Positions 17,328 through 30,600 of a stretch of DNA of 64,000 nt are shown here, piece after piece (positions within the stretch are counted from its first letter, which is position 1; every line of letters starts with the position of its first letter). The stretch covers positions 1-64,000 of the forward strand of contig JAAMXY010000156.1 of NCBI GenBank assembly GCA_019677205.1, in the 5' to 3' direction. This DNA is from Pinguiococcus pyrenoidosus (taxonomy: Eukaryota; Sar; Pinguiophyceae; Pinguiochrysidales; Pinguiochrysidaceae). The position numbers and the translations under genes were made by a program. The notes under the pieces were generated by a model. That model had not been told where the DNA came from and searched no databases. It was given only the letters and a program-made list of their open reading frames with translations.

Positions 17328-18030
17328 CTCCTTTTGTACCGTTGGTTTCCCATCTGTTTCATTTTCTCCTTTCTGCCCGTCTGTTTGAATGCGCGACTCG
17401 CCGCGCGAGCGACGAAAGCCCCAACCCACCCTCTGTTTTGCCACGTCGTTCGCTTCTCAAATGCGGGGCTAAGGAAGCTGTGCCGATGCTGATGATTGCT
17501 ACTGTGTGTGTACGTATACATTTTGGCTCCAAGCGGATCGAGCGGCAAGGAGGGACCCTGCGTCAGGCGGCGCCGTTGAGTGGCTTGTGACCTCCAAGCT
17601 TGCTGATCAGGCGGAGAGATCGGCGCTCGATTCCGTCACCGAAGCGGTTGGCGAAGACTTGAGCTTCTACTGTCAATGGAATCGGCTTCCTTTTCCTTCT
17701 CTTCCTTGCGTTCCTTGCCTTCCTCCTCGTCTTCCTCCTTGTCTTCCCATGGTCACCACCTTCCGAGCCGCATCAAGCGGCCTCTTCTACCATTTGCCAC
17801 GTGGACTGCTCTTCAGCTCCGATTCAGTTCTTCCCCTCCTCTAGCCAACGGATTCCTGCTAATCTATGCAGGGGAGGAAGCCAGTCCACGAGAGGGGTCA
17901 CGGTGTAGGCGGGGTCGTCTCGACTCCTTCCCAGCCAAATCTACATGGAGGGAAACTGCGATGAGCGATCGGAAGCTTGGTGGGCGGATTCTTCCACTCT
18001 TGCACATCCCCCGGTCGACCTTCTAGGGGA
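17328..18030. other. Intergenic between convergent genes
   Basis: Holds the 3' flanks of the membrane-protein gene (plus) and the fucosyltransferase gene (minus). A pyrimidine-rich stretch (CTTCC/TCTTCC words) spans about 17690-17755. No gene seen. Confidence 0.5.
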
Positions 18031-18962
18031 CTATGCCGCAGCGACGTACCGATACTCTCGGGGCCATGATTGGGATTGTGGGGGGTCGAGGCCTTCCTTC
18101 TCGAGGATGTATCTCTGCTTCCGCGGGACGTAGTAGGTCTCGGTGCCACCGCCGCGGACGCCTTCACGGCTGTTGGTGCTCTGCCGTCCAATTCCGTCTC
18201 GAGCAGCGAACCAACCGCGCATTCGAGTTGCAAAGCCTGTGAATGTGCTGTAGTACGTGCCTGGCGAAAGTCGACGAACCGGGTCAAAAAAAAAACCATG
18301 GTACACAAAAAAACTGCTCCACAAGAGAGACCATCAGCAGGTCGCGGCCTTGTCGCTGCCTTACCTATCATCACCCGTGCCCGGGCCAGGATGATCTGCT
18401 CGACCATGCCGTTGAGATTGGGATCCGGATTGGGCGAGTTGATCCTGTCGCTGCCACCGCCGCGACCGCGTGCATCCTTTGGATCAAAGTTGAACTTCAG
18501 ATAGCGCGGGTCTGGACTCACGCCCTCCAAGAACGCCTTTGGAAAGTCCCTAAGAAACCGCAGCTGGATGCTGCCCCCATGCATCGTGCGCATCCCCTCG
18601 AAGAACTCGGGGTCCTTCACGTCCGTGGAGATGTAGAGCGTCTCGTTCGGACGAATGAGGTCGACGATCTCGGCCGCCACCACCTCGGCGGACGTCTTGA
18701 CGGTCTTGTACTGGAAATCGCCTCTGTTGCAGAGCAATCGTGAGCGTGTTGCACGCGTCGCATGGCGAGGCGGGAGAAGCATGCCGCCGTACCTCCGCAC
18801 ATGAATCGAGGCGTAGCTGCGAGCTCCCCCGAGGGCTTGGACTGCCGCCGCCGCGCGGCAGAAGATGCTGTCGCTGTATCTCATCAGATCGCGCGCCACA
18901 CGCTGCATCCGGTGGTAGTGCCTCTCCTGGAGATTTGCGACGCGATGCGCAATAAGCTTGTG

Positions 18963-19041
<79 letters not shown>

Positions 19042-20465
19042 CCCATCGCTCTGTCCCTCTCCAAAGCACAGAGGCGAGACCCCTTTCATGCCACGTACCT
19101 GGCCGAAGAAGGTGAAGCCGTACCACTGCGTGAGCATTCTACCTCTGTTCTGCACCCCGCCGAAATGGATCACGGGGATGTTCATGTAGGGGTCGTAAGC
19201 CTTCGGTGTCCGCCCGAAGAGATTCATTCGTCGCTTTTCCTCATCGGTCATCCCCTCAGCGCCTCGCTTGTGGGCGGCAATCGACTCGTGAAGCAACACC
19301 GGCCCGAATCCACTCCCTTCCCAGAGGTGCACGCCGCGAGCCTACGCACGAAGGAGATCCCATGAAGCGAAATAACAAACAGCAGTGGACGCGAGCGCGG
19401 TGTGAAATCTACCTGCGCAATCCACTCGTAGAGCTCACGGAGCCAGGGTCGCTGATCCCGGCCGTCCCGGATGAAGTCTTGGAAGGGCTTTGGCGGCTTG
19501 TCGACGCCAAGGAGACGGACGTACGTCTCCAAGAAGTCGTCCATTGTCACGGCGAGAGGATGCAGCCCAGGTGACACTTGTCTACTCATGCCCTCTGTGA
19601 TCTCATCTCCGACTGGTGGCAAAGCAAGGCAGCACGCAAAGCATCAGAAGCGCACGGCGGTGTGGCACGCCCTTCTGTGGCGTGATGCCTTCGTCGTGAG
19701 ACTGCACGGGTTTCGTCACGGACCTTGCGCCATCGCGATTCGAGCTCGGTACTTTTGCGGAGTGTACCATTCGTAGACACCGTCCCGGTAGAAGCTGTTG
19801 ACGACATGGTGCCTCTTGTAGAGCCTTTGCTGGGCGTTGAGAAGGTAGATTCTGGCGTAGGGCGGCAGCACCAGGACGCGGCCCGTTGCAATCGCGAAGA
19901 TCACCGCCGTCTCGAGCGCCATCCGGACGTTGTTCCAGCCGCCTCCGTCGGGCTCAAAGGTGAGGAAGCGGGGTAGAGGGAGCGCGGTCGCATTTCTGCT
20001 CAGCTCCTCCTGGTGCGTCAAGGCCGGATACGGACTGTGCCAGCTGGTGTCGAGCTGGTTCGCCCGATTGTCCGCCCTCCAGTACGCCACGTGGTGGCCG
20101 GCCGTCGGGCACATGTCCAGGCGCCCCCAGGGCTCTCGCCACGCGCGAAGTGCACCATCCGCGCTGACGCCCGCGCCACTGCCCAGGTCTCTCGCGAGGG
20201 TCCGGCCAACCAGCCCACCAGCGCCGCCCGCCTGCTGCGCCTCTCCGCGCTGCTTGCTCTTCAGGTCCAGCAGAACATTCGATTGGGGCGCTCCCGAGCC
20301 GTGGGGCACCACGCTGACCTGGAAGAACACCACGAGCGCCGTCGTGCACACGACCAAAGCTGCCACAGTTCTCTGCATGGACGACCTGGGCAGGAGACTG
20401 CTGTCCCCTGGCCGCCCCTTGTGCGGTCTTCGCCCCAACAGCGGTCTCACCGACGGAGAGGGCAT
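18031..20465 (-). CDS. GDP-fucose protein O-fucosyltransferase-family glycosyltransferase
   Basis: Six exons: 20465-19753, 19584-19413, 19341-19099, 18956-18793, 18723-18365 and 18260-18031, summing to 627 codons in frame. A type II membrane topology is clear: short basic cytosolic tail, then a signal anchor (MQRTVAALVVCTTALVVFFQ). The lumenal part has the family landmarks LPRFLTFEPDGGGWNNVRMALETA (first nucleotide-sugar-binding loop, NNVR), the DFxE-like region at VLVLPPYARIYL, YASIHVRRGDFQYK (the Arg-containing GDP-fucose-binding motif HxRRGDF), NETLYISTDVKDPEFF, and GTYYSTFTGFATRMRGW near the C-terminus. These fit the PF10250/DUF246 group, which acts in the Golgi or ER on proteins or glycans. 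The splice through HVRR^GDF restores the motif exactly, which supports the model. The fourth intron read on the minus strand carries the (GA)n tract. A later start at 20378 would remove the tail. Confidence 0.88.
18966..19037. repeat. (CT)n/(GA)n microsatellite in an intron
   Basis: About 36 uninterrupted CT units, located in the intron 18957-19098 of the fucosyltransferase gene, next to its 3' splice site on the minus strand, where it reads (GA)n rather than a polypyrimidine tract. Confidence 0.95.
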
Positions 20466-21602
20466 ACTTGCGGAAAGGTTGGTCAAGCGAAGCGCGCGAG
20501 AGGCACCAAAAGCATCGCACTCTGTCCGTTCTCCGAGCTGGACGCTTGCTGCTCTCACGCAATTGGCGGTCAATGGAAGTCTCTGCCGCGCTTCCGAGGC
20601 CTCCCGACCACCGCAAATGAATCTCTGAGGTCGCGACTCTGACAAAGGCTGCAAAGGGGAAAAAGTCAAAGGCCTGAGAAGAGAGCGGCGCAGGAATCTT
20701 TAAGTGAAATGGGGCTTCGGGAGCGCTGGAGGGGGGGACAGAAACGATAGGACAGACGGAAATGCTTCTGGGAAACCAAGGAAGAAAGGCGAAACAGGCG
20801 GACAGATTCGAAGATGGAAATCAAAATGGAAGTTTCGTCTTCATCGCAGCATTCCAGATCTGATTTGAAATATTTCTAGGATGATTTTATTACCACAATT
20901 TATTAGGATAGATCACATTCCGAATTATAATATCAGAGATTGAAACTTTTATTTTCAGAACTGAATGGAAAATCACCTGAATGAAGCATGCCTAAGGGGG
21001 GTACCAGTTTGGATTCCTCTTGACAGGCTGGTTGCTGTATCCTTTCCTGGGGAGCCATAATATGGGACCTAGCTGCTGGGATTGGGCAGATCGAGAATCA
21101 TTCCGACACTACTCGCCTGTGACATTGCAACATTAAGCGAAGAGAAAGATCCTGTGGTTCCCGCTCGAACTTTCCGCTGCAAAACGCTTTCTAGGAATCA
21201 ACCAAAGATTTGCCCGGCCTTTCGGTTCGGTGGCTTCTCACTGAGCCATACCGACACGCTTGGCGCCAACGCTCTGGCGAGCGCCTTCAGGAGTCCAGTG
21301 AGGACGGTGCGAAGCTTCTTCCGGAGGCTCTTGGGGCGGGCGACGCCCGGGACGAGGCTCTCAGCATCTGAACGGTCTGCCTCCGACCTCTTTCGATCTC
21401 CTCGCTTCTCGATCGCACGGGCGCGCCCGAAGTGGAACGTCGAGCCTGTCGGCGCTTTCCCGCCTTTGCGAGGGACTCGTGAAGGAGGGCAGGAGCGACG
21501 GAAGGATCGGTAGCGCGGCGAGGCGGCGGAGATTCTGCGGAGTGCAGTTAGTGGCAGCGGAGGAGGGAGCCGACTTGTGCTCCGTTCTGCTTCCGGGGCA
21601 GG
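20466..21602. other. Intergenic, promoter region of the giant gene and of the fucosyltransferase gene
   Basis: An A/T-rich island at about 20860-20990 (for example ttttattaccacaatttatt) stands out from the GC-rich surroundings. A plus frame 21082-21513 is Arg/Ser-rich and looks like chance coding in 5' UTR. The 5' region just before 21603 is purine-rich (GGCGGAGGAGGGAGCC type). No TATA box that I would defend. Confidence 0.45.
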
Positions 21603-24600
21603 ATGAGTGAGTATGACGACGAGGACGATCAGTATGCCGAGGAGTATCGGTTCACCCAGCGGTATGGCGGGCGCAACCTCGGCGACAATCGCGACCAGGA
21701 GGAGGAGCTCACGGAGGTCAAGATGGAGGACCCAACGGATTATGCGCAGGAGTTCGAGCGCCTGGACGACGACGTGCTAGGCGAGGACGAAGATGAGGAC
21801 ACGGACGATCACTTCGAGCGGATCCGAGCCAAGGCGCGAGAGAAGAAGAAGAAGGGCCAGCGCGGCGGCGATGACCAGCAGCAGGCGCCGGCCTACATGT
21901 TCTTCGACTTTCGTCGCGGAGCCCGCCGCTTTCCCAAGAACGTGCAGATCATCGCCAGGGACAAGGGCCTGGAGCTCATCGAGGCGGCCCGCAGGAAGGC
22001 GGACGAGAGCTCCAAGGAGGAGAAGGATGACGGAGACATGGGCGACGAGGACAAGCAGCATGGACCGCAGCAGTACGGTCCCGCCGAAGACATGATGATG
22101 GACTTCGACCTCGACGACTTCGACGAGGACGGCAACCTGATCGACCGGGGAGCTGACATGCTGGAGGCCGACACCAAGACCGACGAGGACATCGTCGGCG
22201 CGGAGGAGAAGGACCTCAACCCGGCGCCTCCGGAGGCCAAGTTTGAGACGCTGAGCGACCGCTCGACTGCTCTGATCATCGAGCCCGGAACGCGGCTCAT
22301 GATCGATCTCAAGGAGCTGCTGGAGGGCGGTGACGAGAAGCGCGAGGAGCGGGAGAGGGAGGCGCGGGCCAAGGAGCGGCGGCTGGCACGCTGGGGCCTT
22401 CGCTCCAAGGGCGTCGGGGTCAGCACCGGCACCGGCGACGCGGACTCCATCGATCGGGAGAAGTGGTGGAAAGAGTACGTCAACGCCTACACCATCACCA
22501 TGGACGTCAAGCTCAACGACCATCCCGGCAGGGACGGCGTCAGCCTCTTCCAGACGGCGCTCTGCCACGTCGAGGAGGACCCGCGCACGCACCGGAAGAC
22601 CGTCAACCAGTCCGAAGGGGAGTGCATGGTCAACTCCTCCGGCGGCGTGGGTATCCTGGGCACCTTCGGCGACACGTCCAGTGCCTCCGTGCAGCCGAAC
22701 CGCTGGGTCCGCGTGGTCGTGGCGGTGCGCACCGCCCTGGGCGGCAACAAGGGCGAGCTGCGGACGTGGGTGGACGCCGAGCCCCTCTGCGTGCTGAAGG
22801 ACGAGCAGATCTCGGACGGCGGGCGCTTTGCGCTCGATCCGGACTCGCTCTTCCTCTTCTCCTCCTGCCGCGGCTCCATGATGCCCGGCGGGATCAGCAT
22901 CCGCACGCTGCGCGTCGAGCAGGGGGCGGCCGATGACAAGGCGGTGAAGGAGAACCGCGCGCGGGATCGCGTCATCTCCATGTTCAACGAGCGGCAGCAG
23001 CGCCAGATCGACGAGCAGCGACGCGGCCTGTCGCTGGCGTCGCTCTTCGCCAAGCCGCGGCCCGTGTGGGCGGCTCCCACCGTGGTGGGGAGCTTCGCGG
23101 ACGCCTTCATCGAGAGCACGGGATACGAAGGGGCGAGCTGCCTCGCCTGGTCCTACGCCGTGCTCAACCTAGCGACGCAGCGTGCCCTCAAGAGTCAGAA
23201 GGTCCTCCTGGGCAACATGTCCGTCGAGCAGCGCGGCGCCGTGTCGGACGTGGCGCACATCGTGGACAAGTCGGCGCCCATCTTCAAGCAGATGCTGCGG
23301 CTGCTCAAGACGGGAACCGACGGGCAGCTCATGTCCTTCCTCCGGAAGGCGCGGAAGCTGCTTCAGAACATGCTCGCCGGCGAGAGCCTGCTGCTGCCGA
23401 TCATCGTGAGCAACAGTGAGCTGCTCATCATCCTTGACCGCGTCACGGAACGCTCCTTTGACGTCGTCGTGGTCCAGACGGACGCGTACAAGGGGCTCCG
23501 CTACCACGCCGTGTCGCCGTCGGTGAACGCGCCGCACCTGCTCTTCCGGACATGCATGGTCCTCTCCAGCGTGCCCAAGAAGAACGTGCTCGACGACGTC
23601 TTCTGGATGGCCTTGTACAACATGTCCGTCCGGAACCACTTGGGCGACATTGACAAGTTCTACGACGTGCTCCTTCCCTTCCTCACGGGCAAGCCGCTCG
23701 AGACCTCCTTGGTCGAGGCCGAGCTGGCGAACGCTCGCGGCGACAAGGCGATGGACCTCTCGGGGGAGTCGCTGACGTCGGAGGCGGTGCAGATGGAGCT
23801 GGAGGCGTCTCACAAGGGCGGCGCCATGAGCAACAACCCGGCGAAGTGCGGCGACTGGCGCCGCCCCCAGATGTCGAGGACGGCCTACGTGGGCTGCGTC
23901 TTCGAGGCGATGCACTACATGATGCGCAAGCGGGGCCTCGTGGAGCTCCATTGCAACCAGTTCAAGCTCGCGGTGCACGCCGAGATGGTGAAGATGATCA
24001 AGAACGATCTCGAGTTCGTCTTGCCCGATGAGAACGGCATCCGGATGTGCGACCTCGCCCTCGGTCAGCTGAGCCGCTCGGTGGTCGAGCTGACCGATCT
24101 CGCCGAGCAGACCGCGCACTCCCTGGAGCTCACCGCCAAGGGCCTCGCGGCCGGCGAGAGCAAGCAGTCTTCCCTCCAGGACGAGGCGGCCGCGGACGCG
24201 GCGGCGGCCACGGACGAGGCGACGGTCGAAGAGGCGGAGGCCATGAAGGCGTACGCGATGGATGCCTTGTCCGAGGTGCACACTCTGGTCGAGGACGTGA
24301 ACGCCGCCCTGAAGTCCTCCCGAGACAGAGAGACGGAAATGCCGCCGGCCCTGGACCTCTCGGACGGTACGGAAGATGGCCCCGAGGGCATCGAGAAGGC
24401 CCGGGTCCAGTTCATGGACCACATGATCTGGGACGTCGAGCAGACCGTACCGGACCCCGGGCAGACGGTCTCCCTTAAGAAGTATGTGCCCGTCGACATC
24501 ATGCAGATTCCGAAGCGTGCCGCAACGCGCACGGAGGCGATCCACGCCATTCGCGTCTGCGATCGCCTCTGTACTCTCCTCGACAACCAAGCGCACTGCA

Positions 24601-27600
24601 TCAAGGGCGACAAGTTCCTGATTCTGAACCTCATTCAGCACGTCTTCACGCAGGTGATTCCGCTTCCCCGACCGCGTGCCGCCGCCTCGAACATCGGAGA
24701 AGGAGGCGTCCACCGAGCCGAGCGGTCTCAGAGGAGGCACGTTCGGATCGCGAGGAAGGTGGCGAAGGAGCGCGCTTTGCGAGAGGCTGCCCAACGGGAG
24801 ATGAAAGCCAAGCGGAAGGAGGCGCGCAGGAATGCGCTGAAGACCGGCGGGCCCAAGGCTGGCGAGGAGGGGGACCCTGCCGCCTCTGGCGAAGCCGGGT
24901 CCGCCGCCGCTGCGACGGCCAAGGATGGCGCCGACGAGCGGGCTAAGGAAGGCGCCGACGAGGGGGCTAAGGAAGGCGCCGAGGGCAAGTCTGAAACGAA
25001 AGCAGCGGCAGCCGAAGACAAGGCGCAGGAGGCGAAGAAGACCGAGAAGAAGAAACCTCGGAAGCCCCGTCCCGCTCGGACCGCCTGCCAGTGGTTCGTG
25101 AAGAACCGCAAAGCTTCCATCCTCGAGCGCTCTCCGAAGATGAAGACTTCGGAGCTCCATCGAAGGCTCATGGAGATCTGGAGGCAGCTTTCGGACGCGG
25201 AGAAGGCGACCTACATCGAGTACCAGAGGTCCGACGAGGATCGCTACAGCAAGGAGCAGGCCGAGTACGAGGCCCTCGTCCGCGAGACGCAGGGAGGCGC
25301 CCTGGAGGAGAAGGCGGATGCCAAGGAAGGCGACGAAGACGGCAACGACAAGGAAGGCAACGAGATGGAAGAGCTGGAGGGCAAGGACGAGGACGACACC
25401 GACGGCCTGGACCTTTCCCCGGGGGAGAAGGTTGTCAAGGAGCTGACCTCCCTTCCGTGCATCTGGGACGCCGACATCCTGTACGATACGCAGATGGAGC
25501 TCATGCTGACACTTCGTCGCCTCATGGAGCATTTCGTGGCGGCGAGCATGTCCATCTGTAACTCCAGGTCGCTCGACGCGGTCAACATCGTCGTGGCGGG
25601 ATGCATCTGCGCTGTTGCGGACGCCGTGATGCGCAGGCGTGCCCTTGATCACCCCTCGGAGGTGTGCACCCACCTGATGGGCCAGACGCGGGATGGACGG
25701 CAGCTTGGCACGTTCGGGTACGGCATCAGCATCAGCTCCTTCGAGACCCAATGCGAGACGATCGAGATCCACACCCCCGAGCTGGTGATCGCTCGCACGG
25801 CCGTGCTGGACTACTTCACCAGTCCGCAGCAGAAGAAGCTCGCCAAGATGTTCCATTGGGAGAACGACTTCATCCTCTTCCCGGGCAGGTCGCTGATCAA
25901 GTACCTGCGCAACGTCGCCCGCGAGATTGCGCTGCCCTTCGCGAGGCCCTATCACCTCCTGACCGACGCCCTTCCGGAGTCGTCCGCGCTCGCGAAGAAC
26001 TACCCGGAGCTCAAGGCCTACCGCGACGTCGTGTTCTTCTGGAAGTACCTCATGAATCCGGACTTGAAGGTGTTTCTCAACCTGGGAGACCCCATGCGCC
26101 GGCCGAGGATGGGCGTGCAGCTGGTCTGGTCCTTCGATGACAACGTGGGAGGCTTCACGGTGCGATCCTTCGACAATGGGTCCGACCTACGCTGCCGCCC
26201 GGACCCCAGCATGATTGATGCGGATACGGGCAAGCAGATCGAGCCACACAAGCTGCCGCGGCACCGCTATCCCTCCACGGCCACGCCGCATCACTTCCTG
26301 CCCCCGCCCAAGGTGCGCACCGAAGATGACATCATCTACAGGCCAAACTTGCCCGGGTTCGCCGAGAAGCACGGGCACGTCCTCAATCAGCGGGACTCGG
26401 AGCTGCTTCTCTCCTTTTTGACGGCTCCGTATCTGCGCCTTCCCCTGAGCCTGAGCTTCTTCTCCACCGAGGATCGGGTCCACAAGCTGCTGTCGACGAA
26501 GCTCCGGCTCATTCTGGATTCCGTCCTGTTCGAGCCGGGGCGCAGCCTGGAGATGGGCATGTGCGGCGTCCGACCAGTGATGGTGCCCACGGCGACGCCG
26601 GGCCTCCTGGCCACGCCGTACGGCCTTCTGCTCAACGAGCTTCGCCGCGCGCCGACGAACACCATCAAGTTCATCCTTTCCATCATGACGGGAGCGCTTG
26701 CCGTTGATACGGGGTCCGTCGTGGACGAGTACGCGTCGGACTTTAACACGTCGACCACGATCATCCTGTACGCGGCTCGACTGGGCGCCCGGGTGGACTC
26801 CTTCATGTCCTTCATCATCGACAGGGAGAACAAGGTGCACGACTGCCTGTCCGAGGAGCCCCTCCGTGAGTTCAAGGTGGACCCCGCGAGCCTCGAGCAG
26901 CTGAGCGAGGGTCGCAGGAGCCTCCGGGAGCTCATCCACGGCACCTTCGTTGAGCTCTTCGACGACTACCTGTTCAAGCTCGACAAGTCCACCAGCGCGG
27001 ACCCGACCAACGAGACCCTCATATCGAGGAACTCGAGGCTGTCCTGCGACCTCCACGCGCACCGACTCCTTCTCTTCCGGAACGTGCTGCAGGAGGACCT
27101 CACGCCCGGCATCGTGCAGTCCATCATCGGCTCGTTCGTGTTCCTCACCACTCGGCACACGTGGAATCGCCCGACCCGGAACCGTGGCTGCCTCCTCCTT
27201 CCGGAGCACGAACTGTACGAGCTGCTGCAGGTCCAGAGGCGCCGCATCATCCAGTGGGTCGGCGGTTTGAAGCAAGGAGCCCTCGACGGCATCTTCCAGA
27301 CGGCGCTGCAAGTCAGCACGTCCACGACAGGGAGCTACCGGGCCTCGGCAAGCATCATTGACACGAACAATCGATGGAGTCGCATCTCTGGCGAGCGAAG
27401 CGCCGGACGGTATGCCGTGGCTTCCCAGAGGACTGCGGTGGTCGGGGGGGAGGACAAGTCCACAAGCGGGGACGCCGACGGCGACGACGCTCCTCCTCCG
27501 GTCGCAACCCTGGAGCGCCAGCCTTCCTTCGAAAGCGAAGTGGGCGTCGTTGCCGACTCGGCCGAGCTGGGCGTCGAGATGGACCTTCAGCTCGGGCAGA

Positions 27601-30600
27601 TGACGCTGAGATCTCGGCACTTGGCGGCGCTCGACACGCGCGTCGCCGCAAACCTGGACGTGAAGTACATCTTCGGTGAGTCGACGAAGCAGGCTTCGCT
27701 GCTCGAGTCCGCCGAGAATCGGTGCCGCTACCGGCTCGTCGGGCTCAACCACGAGCTGGAGCATTGGATCAAGGAGCACCGGGACTGCCCAGCGCTGGGT
27801 GAGAACTGGGAGCGCGACTATGACCCTTCCGAGCTGTTCCCATCCGAATCGTGGATTCCGAGCCTCTGGGAGCCCGTGCGGAAGTCCTTCTTCGACGGCA
27901 TCCTCCCGCCTCCGATGCAGTTCCTCATGCCGGCACAGGCTTTGCCGGCCGACGCGGAAGTCGCCACTCTGCTGGGACTGCATCAGAAGCTCGGCGGGCC
28001 ATGGAAGCTGATCGTTCTTTTCCGCCGCTTCAAGACGGTTCAGGTCTACGAGCTGCTTTCCCACGGGCGCCAGTGGTGGTTCAGCTTGCACCTTACCACC
28101 GACTGCCGGTTCTGCTTGCGGGAGCTCCAGCCCTCGATTGAGCAGCGCGTGACCCACTATCCGGCCTGGTGGAAGCGCGGCGCGGGCAGCCCATATCCGT
28201 ACGGCGTAAGGAGCTATCTGATGAACAACATCGACGTCGTGGGCACGGACAATGCGAGTGCGGGCACCGGCGTCGTCATCGTCCGAGATGCGTCTCATCA
28301 AGACAACCTCTCCGGGGGCAAGGAGACCTTCGTTCCGGATCGGCTGCTGTACGGCGCCATCCCCGACGCGCTGCTCACGGAGTATGACTTCTGGCAGGAC
28401 GAGGCCATTGCCCCGAGAAGTGCGAACATCGAGGAGTATCTCCTTCTGCTCAGCACGGGGCAGGAGGACGCCGCGGAAGCGATGGCCGCGCCTTGGCGAG
28501 GATACCGGCGACTTCGGGGATACCCCACGGACAAGGAAGGGGACCGCATGGTCGAGATCGAGATGCAGGTCGTTGGGAGCTGGACGGAGTACTCGGCCAA
28601 CGTGGAATCGAATCTCACCTCGACTTCTGGCATTCTGGAATGCACCGGGATGCCCGGCCGTTCCGCTCGCGTCAGGTCCCTCCCGCTGAAGAAGGTCAAG
28701 GCGGACTTCGAAGTGAAGTCGCGCCTGGCTGCTCTCCTCGAGTCGGTCAACCTGCTGACGACTCCCGCGAAGAAGCAGCGCGAGGGCAGTGCAGCCTTGG
28801 AGGATTCCGAGGAGCCCATGGCCGGTGAGCGCTTCAACGTCGGTGACAAGGTGGAGGTTGACCCGACCGATGGCACGGCGGTGGGCACAGCGGTAAACAG
28901 CGGCGAGATCCTCCGCGTCAACGACGACGGATCCTACGACATCGACACCCGCCTGCTCGGTGTGCAGCGCAACATTCCTGCGGCGGTCGTCAAGCCCAAG
29001 GGATACTCGGAGCGGCGGAAGCGTGGGGAAGGCGTCTGGCACTGGGACTCCATGTCGGAATCGGATGACGACGACTGGGATGGGGACAGTGACAAGGACG
29101 AAAACGAGGCCGTGCAAGACCAGGAGACCAGCAGGAAGAAGCTGTCCTTTCAGCACTTCGACCGCCTCGACGCGGTCCTGGAGGCCGCCGGCCACGACGA
29201 GAAGCTGTGTACGGAGGCAACGAAGCGCCTCGCGGCCGTGCCCGGAGTGCTGCCCTTCACGTCGGTGACGAAACTCGCGAAGGCCGTCGCGGAGCAGGTG
29301 CCCAGGATCGAGGGCGCGACGGAAGCCAAGGGCGACTCGCCGGGCGACGACGGCAAGGACGCTTCTTCAAACGAGGACGAGGAATGGATTCTCCTCAACC
29401 TGCTGTACGCCCCTCGGCGCTCTCGGCTGCATTCGCTGGCGAAGACGCTGGCTCGGATCGAGAACCTGTCGTACGTTTGCGTCTGGACGAAGGCCTCGAA
29501 CGTGGCAAATGCGACGGACAATGGAGATGGGCTGCTGCGGGGATGTCCGCACATCGACTTCGTGCAGCTTCCTCGCCTGAAGATCACCTTCACGGCCAAG
29601 TTGGACCACGCGGGCAAGATGCACCTCTACAGCATGGACCATTCCGATCTCTTCATCACCAACGTGCGGAATCCCTTCTTGAGCAAGGTGCTGGCTGGCA
29701 TCCCGCATTCGCTGCTGCTGAGCAACACGAAGGGGGAGCTGCAGGTGCTCGTGCCTGTCGTTTGCCCGGCGCGGCCGCTGGTGCTGGCGGAGCCCTTCAG
29801 CACGGAAATCGTCCTCATGCGAGAAGCTTCCAAGTGGGCGGTCACCATGACGCAGAAGTACTTCCTGTACCCGATCCACGTCTCGCTGAGCTTCTTGCAG
29901 ACGAAGGGGCTGAATAGCGCCCTCTACCTGATGCTGCTGCGATTCCTGCACCGGGACTACGAGGATGTCTTCCGCCTTGCCGACAGCATCGCGACGGACA
30001 CGGAATTCAGCGCCGACGAGAAGGTCATCTACGAAACACTGAAGCGCGCGAACCTTGACCGGCACCCGGACGCGCACGTCTGTCGGCTGAAAATCTCGCT
30101 GGTCACCATGGACTCGGGGGAGAAGTCGCCCTGGGACCTCACGGAGGAATGCGCCAAGCACGCCCTCAAGCTAGGCTACGTCTCCACCGTGTGCCGCTTG
30201 GCGCCGGAAGAGGAGCTCCAGCTCCTCGAGACGGAGGACATTGTGACCGACGTGACGCACCCGAAGTACGACAAGGACCTTCACACCGATTTTGACATCG
30301 CGCTCGTGAAGAACCGGCTCCACGCGCTGCGCGAGTTCCTGAAGGAGAGCGGCTCGGATGCCTCCCGCACGATCGTGACGAAGTGCTGGGCGCCTCCGCG
30401 GGCTCAGACGACTGCGTGGCCGTTCTACCAGGACAACACAATCTTCGGCGAGAAGTACGCGACCATGTTGGACGTCGACAGCCCGGAAGACTGGGAGAAG
30501 CTGCGCTTCGGTGTCACCTCCGAGGAGGACGATCAGTTTGATGGCGGGATCCTGGAGTATGATGACCTGACCCCGCCCGGAGGGTGGCTCGTCGTGGCGG

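Noticed and set aside
18884-19126. Minus frames with Glu-Arg or Ser-Leu repeats
   Set aside because: Translations of the (CT)n/(GA)n tract, which is intronic in the fucosyltransferase gene.
21082-21513. Plus open frame of 143 codons upstream of the giant gene
   Set aside because: Arg/Ser/Phe-rich with no domain and no phase-compatible splice into the giant frame; likely 5' UTR or intergenic chance frame.
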